A stretch of 5,491 bases of DNA. It comes from Bacteroidota bacterium. GTDB taxonomy: Bacteria > Bacteroidota > Bacteroidia > Chitinophagales > Chitinophagaceae. Both the position numbers and the translations under genes were made by a program. The number at the start of each line of letters is the position of its first letter. Position 1 is the first letter of the stretch. Positions 1 through 5,491 of the stretch are shown here, piece after piece. Below the pieces are notes generated by a model. It was given only the letters and a program-made list of their open reading frames with translations, was not told where the DNA came from and searched no databases. The DNA lies in the NCBI GenBank assembly GCA_023436685.1, contig JAEZIL010000259.1:1-5491 (forward strand), in the 5' to 3' direction.

Positions 1-1864
1 CTTTTATATGAATATTAGAATAGAACGTATCCACGCGTGTATATGTTCTGTTAGGGTCCCCACTATCTATACCTTCCCAACGTTGTATTCTACCATCAAT
101 AGAGCCTACCATCAAATACTCTTTTCCAGTATTATCCATTTTGCCTATAAACGGAGCACTGCCGCCGGTTTGCTGATAGGGGCCAACTTTTAATTTGCCC
201 AATGAATCTGCCTCCTTTACCAGGCTAACTTGCCCAGCTGTTGCCATATTCTTGTAGTAAACCAAATAACCTATCTGTGTACCAATTATCAAATCTTTTA
301 CACCATTCTTATCTACATCATAAATACAAGGTGTTGCAAAGTTATTAGCCCTTATAGCAGCGCCGCTTTGATTAGTTAGTTCCTTTTGCCAAAGTTGCCA
401 TTCAGGCTGCACAGCTGCACTGGCTGCATTGTTACGAAAATATGCTATATGCCCGTTTTTACGGCCAATCAACAACTCATCAAGGCCATCGTTATTAAGG
501 TCACCTACAGCCAAAGCTGCGCCGTCTATTCCTTGATTTTCAAGCCCCAGTAAATTATCGTCTTGCAGTGTAAATTCAGGGGCAGATGCTGTGCCTGTGT
601 TTTGAAAATATACTATTCGTGACATTGTAGCGCCACTTACAGGATTGTAACGCCCCATAGTACCTACCAACAGATCCAGCAATCCGTCTTTATTATAATC
701 GTACACAACAGGGTAAGTATTGGTGCCAAGGTCTACCATACTTTCCATAAGGAAGGTATCTGAACGGTATACGAAATTGGGAGTATTTACTGTTCCGGTA
801 TTTTCGTAGAAGGCTATGCATTTATAATTCTCTGTTCCATCAAGCTTAGGTGAAATAAGTATGTCTCTGTCGTTATCCTGGTCTACATCTACCCAATATG
901 CTGCAGGAAACTTTGGCATATATAGCTTATGCCCGCCTATTTGCCAGGTGGTATCCTGTGCTACAATAGTATCTATAGGATATTGAAATTGAGTTTTGCC
1001 ATTAATCAGCAATTGAATGTCGGCATACTGGTTGTTCCCGTCCAGGAAGTCAAAATCACCATCACCATCAATATCTATCAGGCACATTGCATTATTGCCA
1101 TCGGTAGGCCTGTTACCCGGTTCTTCCCGAAAGGGTGGACATTCTGTAACACCAAGCTGGTGGGTTCTTGGTACCGCCTGAAAGAGCTTACCCCAGCATG
1201 TAGTTTCGAGCTGTAACGGAAATGTATCGCAAGATAAACTCTGTTCTATTCGTACATTCTTCCATGCTGCAATATAGCTGCCCCATAAAGAATAGCTTAC
1301 AATATCCAGGTCTCCGTCATTATCAACATCTTCAATTCCCGGAATATCAGCCGGACTTATTGTTACGTTGGAAGTACCTGTAGCGCCTTGTCTTTGGTAA
1401 CGCACTTCCTTCATTGGGGCAAACGTAAGTATGTTGGAATTATCGTACGACCCGTCACATATCCACAAACCGCTATACCCAAAATGAAACAGATCGGGTA
1501 TATTGTCGCAATTGTAATCAACCAGCTTTATGAAATTATAAACGGGTGGGAACTTGTATTCATATTCTGGTGCATAGCGATATTCATTACCACTTCCTCT
1601 TGCTACGTTTATATATATTTTTACACCTTTATAGTTTTCAAATAATATCAGGTCATTTTTCCCGTCCTTGTTCATATCCACAACTGCAAACTGGGGCGAA
1701 TTCTGCCCCCCCGACCATGCATTAGTTTTCTCAACCCCGTTTACCATTACTTTTATAGTTGACAGGTAATCTTTGCCCGACTGATATATTTCGGATTGAG
1801 CATTGCTATTAAATGTACTAGCCAGTATCATTAATAGCAGCATGCAAACAGGGTATTTTTTCAT
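1..1864 (-). CDS. Secreted FG-GAP/VCBS-repeat beta-propeller protein, 3' end cut by window edge
   Basis: The minus strand is open from ATG at 1864 to the left edge: 621 codons with no stop, so the true C-terminus lies outside the window. Residues 1-22 are a signal peptide: lysines at 2-3, a hydrophobic core at about 6-17, and likely cleavage after SNA before Gln23. The mature part carries DxDxDG-type calcium-binding loops starting at residues 63, 116, 179, 264, 326, 389, 455 and 516, each followed by a hydrophobic strand (for example DVDNDGDLDIV at 179). A degenerate ninth repeat lies near 572-590. Spacing is about 53-66 residues except for 85 between loops three and four, where a segment with C212, C223 (in CWGK) and C241 is inserted. 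The phrases FYENTGT and YFQNTGTASAPEF are typical of Bacteroidota FG-GAP proteins. Such proteins usually end in a type IX secretion sorting domain, which is inferred here and not visible. The ligand or role is unknown. No Shine-Dalgarno sequence precedes the ATG. Confidence 0.9.
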   Translation of the reverse strand, partial: MKKYPVCMLLLMILASTFNSNAQSEIYQSGKDYLSTIKVMVNGVEKTNAWSGGQNSPQFAVVDMNKDGKNDLILFENYKGVKIYINVARGSGNEYRYAPEYEYKFPPVYNFIKLVDYNCDNIPDLFHFGYSGLWICDGSYDNSNILTFAPMKEVRYQRQGATGTSNVTISPADIPGIEDVDNDGDLDIVSYSLWGSYIAAWKNVRIEQSLSCDTFPLQLETTCWGKLFQAVPRTHQLGVTECPPFREEPGNRPTDGNNAMCLIDIDGDGDFDFLDGNNQYADIQLLINGKTQFQYPIDTIVAQDTTWQIGGHKLYMPKFPAAYWVDVDQDNDRDILISPKLDGTENYKCIAFYENTGTVNTPNFVYRSDTFLMESMVDLGTNTYPVVYDYNKDGLLDLLVGTMGRYNPVSGATMSRIVYFQNTGTASAPEFTLQDDNLLGLENQGIDGAALAVGDLNNDGLDELLIGRKNGHIAYFRNNAASAAVQPEWQLWQKELTNQSGAAIRANNFATPCIYDVDKNGVKDLIIGTQIGYLVYYKNMATAGQVSLVKEADSLGKLKVGPYQQTGGSAPFIGKMDNTGKEYLMVGSIDGRIQRWEGIDSGDPNRTYTRVDTFYSNIHIK

Positions 1865-1938
1865 AATACTAATTTAAGCCATTTTACCGGTATGTATCAA
1901 CTATGGCAACAGCAATACTATAGACATAAATACAGCAT
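1865..1938 (-). other. Short same-strand gap between the SDR gene and the propeller gene
   Basis: These 74 bp separate the SDR stop codon from the propeller ATG. I see no strong GC-rich hairpin with a T tract, so read-through from the SDR gene is possible. On the minus strand, TTG, 21 nt and TAAATTAG (1869-1876) resemble the Bacteroidota promoter pattern TTG-N17-23-TAnnTTTG with one mismatch in the second box. The box lies only 4 nt before the ATG, so a transcript from it would be nearly leaderless. This is a weak match in AT-rich sequence. An 8-bp palindrome, TACCGGTA, lies at 1885-1892 with no known role. Confidence 0.25.
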
Positions 1939-2760
1939 CTAACCGTTGGTTAAATATTTTTTCAGAGGAGAATTAGGCTCTTTCAGGAAATGCTTATAAA
2001 CCAGCTTATCGGCCAATGATGCAAATAGCTTGTTCATCCATACTGTTAATTTTCCCTGGTTTGTCATTACTACCACTCTCCTTCTTTTTTCAATAGCACC
2101 AAATATTATTGCAGCACATTCTTCTGCACTCATAAGCTTGCCTTCTTCCAGTGGTGTTTCACCTTGCGAACTTCCGTCGGCAGCCCTGGCAACATTCCGG
2201 ATATTAGAGGAGGTAAAGCCTGGAGAAACCCACATGACATGTACACCTGTTTCCAACAATTCGGTACGCAGTGCTTCAAGAAAACCTTGCATAGCAAATT
2301 TGGAGGCAGAATAACCCGTACGCGCAGGCAAACCACGAAAGCCGGCTATTGATGACACACCAAGCACTACCCCTTTATTTTTTATTATAGATGGCAATGC
2401 GTACTTGGTGCAATACACCGTGCCCCAAAAATTAATGTCCATTAATTCCTTGAGCACTTTCAGGTCTACGTCTTCAAACAATGCCCGCATGCTAATACCT
2501 GCATTGTTTATCAATACATCAATCTTTCCCCAATGGGCAATAGTTTGCTCTATAAATTGTTTACAATCTTCTTCCTTACTTACATCAGCACCTACGCAAA
2601 GTATGTTTTCGTTACCAGCAAAGGCTTCATCAAGCTTTTGTTTATTGCGTGCGCAAACAGCTACTTTTGCGCCTAGCTTAACACCAATATTGGCAAGTGC
2701 TTTACCTATACCCGATGATGCTCCCGTTATAGCTATTACTTTATTTTCAAATGACTGCAT
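1939..2760 (-). CDS. Short-chain dehydrogenase/reductase (classical SDR, NADP(H)-type)
   Basis: This is a complete 273-residue protein, about the usual length for a classical SDR with a C-terminal extension. It has the Rossmann glycine motif TGASSGIG at 12-19, NNAG at 85-88, and the full catalytic tetrad Asn110, Ser137 (in SSIAG), Tyr150 and Lys154 (in YSASK), with the usual 13-residue Ser-Tyr spacing. SPG at 179-181 is the conserved turn after strand six. Arg38 at the end of the second strand (CARN) suggests preference for NADP(H); this is inference. The last 40 residues or so are basic and amphipathic, with no clear transmembrane helix. The overall pattern resembles the 11-beta-HSD1/DHRS7B-like SDR subgroup common in Bacteroidota, but the substrate (a ketone/alcohol, possibly lipid) cannot be read from sequence. 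It is divergent from the purE-like gene and lies upstream of the secreted propeller gene on the same strand. The ATG at 2760 suits the family, since the Rossmann fold begins a few residues later. There is no obvious ribosome-binding site. Confidence 0.95.
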   Translation of the reverse strand: MQSFENKVIAITGASSGIGKALANIGVKLGAKVAVCARNKQKLDEAFAGNENILCVGADVSKEEDCKQFIEQTIAHWGKIDVLINNAGISMRALFEDVDLKVLKELMDINFWGTVYCTKYALPSIIKNKGVVLGVSSIAGFRGLPARTGYSASKFAMQGFLEALRTELLETGVHVMWVSPGFTSSNIRNVARAADGSSQGETPLEEGKLMSAEECAAIIFGAIEKRRRVVVMTNQGKLTVWMNKLFASLADKLVYKHFLKEPNSPLKKYLTNG

Positions 2761-2927
2761 TGATGTATTTTCTGTATCGTAAAGTTAGTTTTTACTGCCT
2801 TGAAAGAAGTAACAAAATTGTTGGCTAAAAACCAATAAGAGATATACACTAAAGTTGATAAACATTTAACATGATAAAGGCACAATATTTTTAATTTCAG
2901 CATTAACGATAAGAAGTAAAAACACAA
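2761..2927. promoter_or_regulatory. Divergent intergenic region between SDR and purE-like genes
   Basis: These 167 AT-rich bases separate two divergent starts and must hold promoters for both genes, unless transcription enters from elsewhere. On the minus strand, TAACTTTA (2780-2787) matches TAnnTTTG at all but the last base and lies 19 nt before the SDR start. The nearest upstream TTTG (2813-2816) is 25 nt away, slightly longer than the usual spacing. On the plus strand, TATTTTTA (2886-2893) is a one-mismatch candidate for the purE-like gene, but its nearest upstream TTG (2855-2857) is 28 nt away. A weak AAGAAG stretch at 2911-2916 could serve as a poor ribosome-binding site. I see no operator or riboswitch structure. 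Confidence 0.4.
2780..2816 (-). promoter_or_regulatory. Candidate Bacteroidota-type promoter for the SDR gene
   Basis: Read on the minus strand this is TTTG (2816-2813), a 25-nt spacer, then TAACTTTA (2787-2780). The second box differs from TAnnTTTG only at the last base. The spacer is about two bases longer than the usual 17-23. One-mismatch hits are common in AT-rich DNA, so this is only a candidate. Confidence 0.22.
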
Positions 2928-3383
2928 ATGAAAGTTTTAATCATTTTAAGTTCGCAAAACGATGAAGGAGTAATGCAAGAATGCCACAACTGGCTGAATT
3001 GGTTTGGTATAGAAAATGATATAGTTATAGCATCTGCCCATCACAACCCAGACAAAGTGCGCGAAGTAATGATTAATGCAAAAGAAAATGGATATGGTGT
3101 GGTAGTAGCTGCTGCAAGTATGGCTGCTACTTTACCTGGCGTATGCGCCGCTTATACTTCTTTACCTGTACTTGGTGTACCACTTGATGGAGGCATGCCC
3201 GGGGGTATAGACGCACTATACAGCATGGTACAAATGCCGGCCGGCCTGCCTGTAGGCACTCTAGCTGTTGGTAAAGCAGGGGCGAGAAATGCGGCAGTTT
3301 TAGCTGCGCGCATACTAGCCTTAAGTGATAATGCAATAGCTGAACGACTAGAAGAATTCAAACAAAACGAATATGGAATATAA
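2928..3383 (+). CDS. purE: PurE-like protein (AIR carboxylase / N5-CAIR mutase family), divergent
   Basis: This complete 151-residue protein spans the whole PurE fold. Members of the family convert N5-CAIR to CAIR (class I) or carboxylate AIR directly (class II) in purine synthesis, as cytosolic oligomers. Recognisable blocks are the N-terminal phosphate-loop region LSSQND (7-12), SAHHNP (36-41), LPG (69-71), LPVLGVPL (79-86), YSMVQMPAGLPVGTLAVG (98-115) and NAAVLAARIL (121-130). The later blocks fit class I PurE well. The active-site motifs do not: the usual GSxSD is SSQND, the usual SAHRTP is SAHHNP (catalytic His kept as H38, phosphate-binding Arg replaced by H39), and the usual GGAAHLPG is SMAATLPG, with Thr68 in place of His. 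No purK is adjacent. It may be a divergent working PurE or a paralogue with another substrate, so the symbol is given by family only. The ATG at 2928 begins the first beta strand directly, as in short family members. phoH follows 53 bp downstream on the same strand. Confidence 0.85.
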   Translation: MKVLIILSSQNDEGVMQECHNWLNWFGIENDIVIASAHHNPDKVREVMINAKENGYGVVVAAASMAATLPGVCAAYTSLPVLGVPLDGGMPGGIDALYSMVQMPAGLPVGTLAVGKAGARNAAVLAARILALSDNAIAERLEEFKQNEYGI

Positions 3384-3387
3384 AATT

Positions 3388-3410
3388 GGCAGCGTTCTTA
3401 TAATGCTGCC
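3388..3410 (+). terminator. Hairpin after the purE-like gene, possible weak terminator
   Basis: GGCAGCGTT (3388-3396) pairs with AATGCTGCC (3402-3410) around a 5-nt loop, giving a 9-bp stem with one G-U pair. It begins 4 nt after the purE-like stop. No T tract follows (the next bases are TCGTAC), so it may be a weak terminator, an attenuator or a 3'-end stabilising stem and not a full intrinsic terminator. It leaves open whether phoH is co-transcribed with the purE-like gene. Confidence 0.4.
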
Positions 3411-3416
3411 TCGTAC

Positions 3417-3424
3417 TAACTTTA
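3417..3424 (+). promoter_or_regulatory. Candidate -7 box for phoH
   Basis: TAACTTTA matches TAnnTTTG except at the last base and is the same 8-mer seen ahead of the SDR gene. It ends 12 nt before the phoH TTG start, so the leader would be very short. No TTG lies at the usual 17-23 nt upstream: the nearest, at 3386-3388, is 28 nt away. The call is weak. Confidence 0.2.
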
Positions 3425-3436
3425 AACATTTTCACA

Positions 3437-4456
3437 TTGACGGAAGCCATCATTAATCTCGAAACAGTTAACCCCATCGAATTCTTTGGCGTTAACAATA
3501 GCAAGTTTGACATACTGAAACGTAAGTTTCCGTTATTAAAAATCTTGTCTCGCGGCAGCCAGATAAAGCTGTCGGGCCAGGCCGAAGCTGTAGCAGAAGC
3601 TCAGGGGCGCATAGGCCAGCTTATTAAATACCTGGAAAGAAACGGGCATTTATCAGAAAACTATTTTACCGAACTGTTGGGAGATGAAGAAACAATAGAA
3701 GCCCCCAAAGAAGATGCTAACAGCAACGATATACTTGTATTTGGCCCTAATGGAAAAGTAATTCGTGCTAAGACACAAAACCAGAAGCTGATGGCTTCTG
3801 TGTCAGAAAAAAACGATATTATTTTTGCTGTAGGCCCTGCAGGCACGGGTAAAACATATACTGCCGTAGCGCTTGCCGTAAGGGCATTGAAAAATAAAGC
3901 TGTAAGGAAGATAATACTTACACGGCCCGCCGTTGAAGCAGGCGAAAGCCTGGGTTTTTTACCGGGCGACCTGAAAGAAAAAATAGACCCATACCTGCGC
4001 CCGCTATATGATGCCCTGGATGACATGATACCGTCAGACAAGCTTAATTATTATATGACCAACCGCATAATTGAATTTGCGCCATTGGCATATATGCGGG
4101 GGCGTACACTGGATAACTCCTTCATTATTCTTGATGAGGCACAAAACTCTACCGATCTTCAGCTTAAAATGTTCCTTACACGTATTGGTGCCTCTGCAAA
4201 GGCTATAATTACAGGCGACCTTACACAAATTGACCTTCCTAAAAATCAAAAATCAGGACTAGCAAAAGCTACACGTATATTACGCAACATAGAAGGTATA
4301 GCTCACATTCAGCTTGATGAGCAAGATGTAGTTCGCCACAGGCTGGTGAAGCACATTATTAAAGCATACGATAAAGAACAAGAACGTGAGGAAGCGTTGG
4401 AACTGGAGAATAAAAACCAATTCAGGGCATTGAAAAATAAAGAGCCCGAAGCATAA
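3437..4456 (+). CDS. phoH: PhoH-family ATPase (PhoH/YbeZ-like), TTG start
   Basis: This complete 339-residue cytosolic P-loop ATPase belongs to the PhoH/YbeZ family, whose members are linked to RNA metabolism and, in many bacteria, to the RNase YbeY. The N-terminal 15-65 or so form a small KH-like domain (phrases IEFFGVNN and RGSQIKLSG). The ATPase core has Walker A GPAGTGKT (133-140), the family signature [16 protein letters not shown] (162-177), Walker B with FIILDEAQN (229-237), the sensor-like [10 protein letters not shown] (259-268), and [11 protein letters not shown] near 298-308. The last 30 residues are charged and low in complexity. The start is TTG: an in-frame stop lies at 3401-3403, no ATG or GTG intervenes, and the first in-frame ATG is at codon 119, inside the conserved region. 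The protein from TTG begins MTEAIINLE, which fits the N-termini I know from Bacteroidota homologues. No ybeY is in the window. The gene converges on rpoC with a shared terminator. Confidence 0.95.
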   Translation: MTEAIINLETVNPIEFFGVNNSKFDILKRKFPLLKILSRGSQIKLSGQAEAVAEAQGRIGQLIKYLERNGHLSENYFTELLGDEETIEAPKEDANSNDILVFGPNGKVIRAKTQNQKLMASVSEKNDIIFAVGPAGTGKTYTAVALAVRALKNKAVRKIILTRPAVEAGESLGFLPGDLKEKIDPYLRPLYDALDDMIPSDKLNYYMTNRIIEFAPLAYMRGRTLDNSFIILDEAQNSTDLQLKMFLTRIGASAKAIITGDLTQIDLPKNQKSGLAKATRILRNIEGIAHIQLDEQDVVRHRLVKHIIKAYDKEQEREEALELENKNQFRALKNKEPEA

Positions 4457-4474
4457 CCTAACTACAATAAAAAC

Positions 4475-4505
4475 AAAGAGCCCTTCCGAATGGAAGGGCT
4501 CTTTT
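4475..4505. terminator. Bidirectional intrinsic terminator shared by phoH and rpoC
   Basis: AAAGAGCCCTTCC (4475-4487) pairs perfectly with GGAAGGGCTCTTT (4492-4504) around the 4-nt loop GAAT, a 13-bp stem. On the plus strand it ends in CTCTTTTA. On the minus strand the flank reads TTTGTTTTTATT. The stem begins 18 nt after the phoH stop and also 18 nt after the rpoC stop, so it is placed to stop both convergent transcripts. Confidence 0.93.
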
Positions 4506-4522
4506 ATCGTTAGCAGTTGCTA

Positions 4523-5491
4523 CTATTCTTCTTCGTCAAATTGAAGTACATCACGGTTAGCCATCAGCAATTCAAATTCCTCCTTCGAACCAACTACCAG
4601 ATCATCAAAATCGCGCAGACCTGTACCTGCAGGAATTATGTTACCTGTAATTACGTTCTCTTTTAAGCCCATCAGGTTATCAGATTTACCATTGATAGCT
4701 GCCTGAGAAAGCACTTTAGTTGTTTCCTGGAACGATGCAGCAGATATCCAGCTTTGTGTACCTAACGATGCTTTTGTAATACCTAACAACAGCGGTGCTG
4801 ATGTAGCGGGGTTAGCATCACGGTAGTCCACAACCTTTTTATCAGCACGACGCAACAAGCTGTTCTCTTCGCGAATCTCACGCAGGGTAACAATCTGGCC
4901 CGGATGCAGTTTATCAGAATCACCTGCCTCGGTTACTACCTTTTTATCAAATATCCAGTCGTTTTCAATCATGAAATCAAACTTATCGGTAGTATCATCT
5001 TCCAGGAATTTAGTATCTCCCGGATCAACGATGGTTACCTTACGCATCATTTGACGCACGATTACTTCAATATGTTTGTCATTGATCTTCACACCTTGCA
5101 AGCGGTAAACTTCCTGAATCTCATTCACCAGGTATTCCTGTACAGCAAATGGACCTTTAATAGCAAGGATATCGCCAGGGGTTGTAGCACCATCAGACAG
5201 TGAAGTACCGGCTTTTACAAAGTCACCATCCTGCACCATGATGTGGCGCGTCAATGGAACCAGGTATTTCTTAACCAGTCCTTCGCGCGATTCAACGATA
5301 ATCTCGCGGTTACCACGCTTGATGTTACCAAAAGCTACTACACCATCTATTTCCGCAACTATAGCAGGGTTGCTAGGGTTACGTGCTTCAAACAGCTCAG
5401 TAACACGTGGAAGACCACCCGTGATATCTCGGCTACGACCCATGATACGTGGTATCTTAACCAGTACCTGGCCGTTATTCACGCTATCGCC
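4523..5491 (-). CDS. rpoC: DNA-directed RNA polymerase subunit beta', C-terminal part (5' end outside window)
   Basis: This is the last 322 codons of rpoC, ending at TAG. The frame stays open to the right edge: the GTG at 5482 is an internal Val in [10 protein letters not shown], not a start. Family blocks in order (numbered from the window edge) are [18 protein letters not shown] at 22-39, [20 protein letters not shown] at 119-138 followed by the HIEVIVRQM helix, [17 protein letters not shown] at 237-253 followed by FQETT, and [17 protein letters not shown] at 275-291. These match the C-terminal part of beta' beyond the trigger loop, which packs against omega and the base of the clamp in RNA polymerase. 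Compared with my memory of the E. coli protein, the stretch between the RQMMRK helix and GITKAS is about 40 residues longer, and the tail after IPAGTG is shorter and ends in acidic DEEE. The frame is intact with no sign of damage. rpoC converges on phoH. Confidence 0.97.
   Translation of the reverse strand, partial: GDSVNNGQVLVKIPRIMGRSRDITGGLPRVTELFEARNPSNPAIVAEIDGVVAFGNIKRGNREIIVESREGLVKKYLVPLTRHIMVQDGDFVKAGTSLSDGATTPGDILAIKGPFAVQEYLVNEIQEVYRLQGVKINDKHIEVIVRQMMRKVTIVDPGDTKFLEDDTTDKFDFMIENDWIFDKKVVTEAGDSDKLHPGQIVTLREIREENSLLRRADKKVVDYRDANPATSAPLLLGITKASLGTQSWISAASFQETTKVLSQAAINGKSDNLMGLKENVITGNIIPAGTGLRDFDDLVVGSKEEFELLMANRDVLQFDEEE

Noticed and set aside
1040..1090. Short CCATCA-type tandem repeat in the DNA
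   Set aside because: It encodes the IDIDGDGDFD calcium loop. The repetition follows from alternating Asp and Gly codons and is not a separate DNA element.
929..1645. Plus-strand ORFs of 95 and 85 codons (929-1216 and 1388-1645)
   Set aside because: They lie antisense inside the uninterrupted minus-strand propeller gene, which has a signal peptide and regular repeats. Their translations show no family motif.
2030..2782. Plus-strand and alternate-frame ORFs within the SDR region, including a 125-codon one at 2405-2782
   Set aside because: They overlap a complete SDR gene with all catalytic residues and have no recognisable domain, so they are shadows of that gene.
2821..2835. TTGG...CCAA inverted repeat in the divergent intergenic region as a possible operator
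   Set aside because: The arms are only 4 bp with a 7-nt loop, which is expected by chance in this length of sequence.
3661..4249. Minus-strand ORFs of 126 and 71 codons antisense to phoH
   Set aside because: They lie opposite the most conserved part of the PhoH ATPase and have no motif of their own.
5480..5482. GTG as a start codon giving a 319-residue protein
   Set aside because: The frame continues to the window edge and the residues before it (Gly-Asp-Ser) continue the rpoC pattern. It is an internal valine of a gene cut by the edge.

Overview
The window looks like an ordinary chromosomal segment of a Bacteroidota bacterium, perhaps of the Chitinophagia/Sphingobacteriia type. The evidence is a secreted FG-GAP/VCBS protein of the style that phylum exports through type IX secretion, a Bacteroidota-style PhoH and RpoC C-terminus, moderate GC, weak or absent Shine-Dalgarno sequences, and TAnnTTTG-like boxes close to start codons. 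No mobile element, CRISPR array, tRNA or rRNA was seen.

Layout from left to right. (1) Positions 1-1864, minus strand: one long uninterrupted reading frame, 621 codons visible and running off the left edge. It encodes an exported beta-propeller protein with eight regular DxDxDG-type loops, a ninth degenerate repeat and a cysteine-containing insert. (2) 1939-2760, minus: a complete classical short-chain dehydrogenase/reductase, 74 bp upstream of the propeller gene and on the same strand. (3) 2761-2927: a divergent intergenic region. (4) 2928-3383, plus: a PurE-like (AIR carboxylase / N5-CAIR mutase family) protein with substitutions in motifs that are normally near-invariant. (5) 3384-3436: a short gap with a 9-bp hairpin. 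(6) 3437-4456, plus: a complete PhoH-family ATPase that starts at TTG. (7) 4475-4505: a strong bidirectional terminator. (8) 4523-5491, minus: the 3' end of rpoC, cut by the right edge.

The genes do not form an obvious pathway. purE-like and phoH may be co-transcribed, and the SDR gene may share a transcript with the propeller gene. rpoC converges on phoH and the two share one terminator. I found no clear new multi-gene system. The observations most worth a second look are the divergent PurE active-site motifs, the cysteine insert in the secreted propeller, and the TTG start of phoH.
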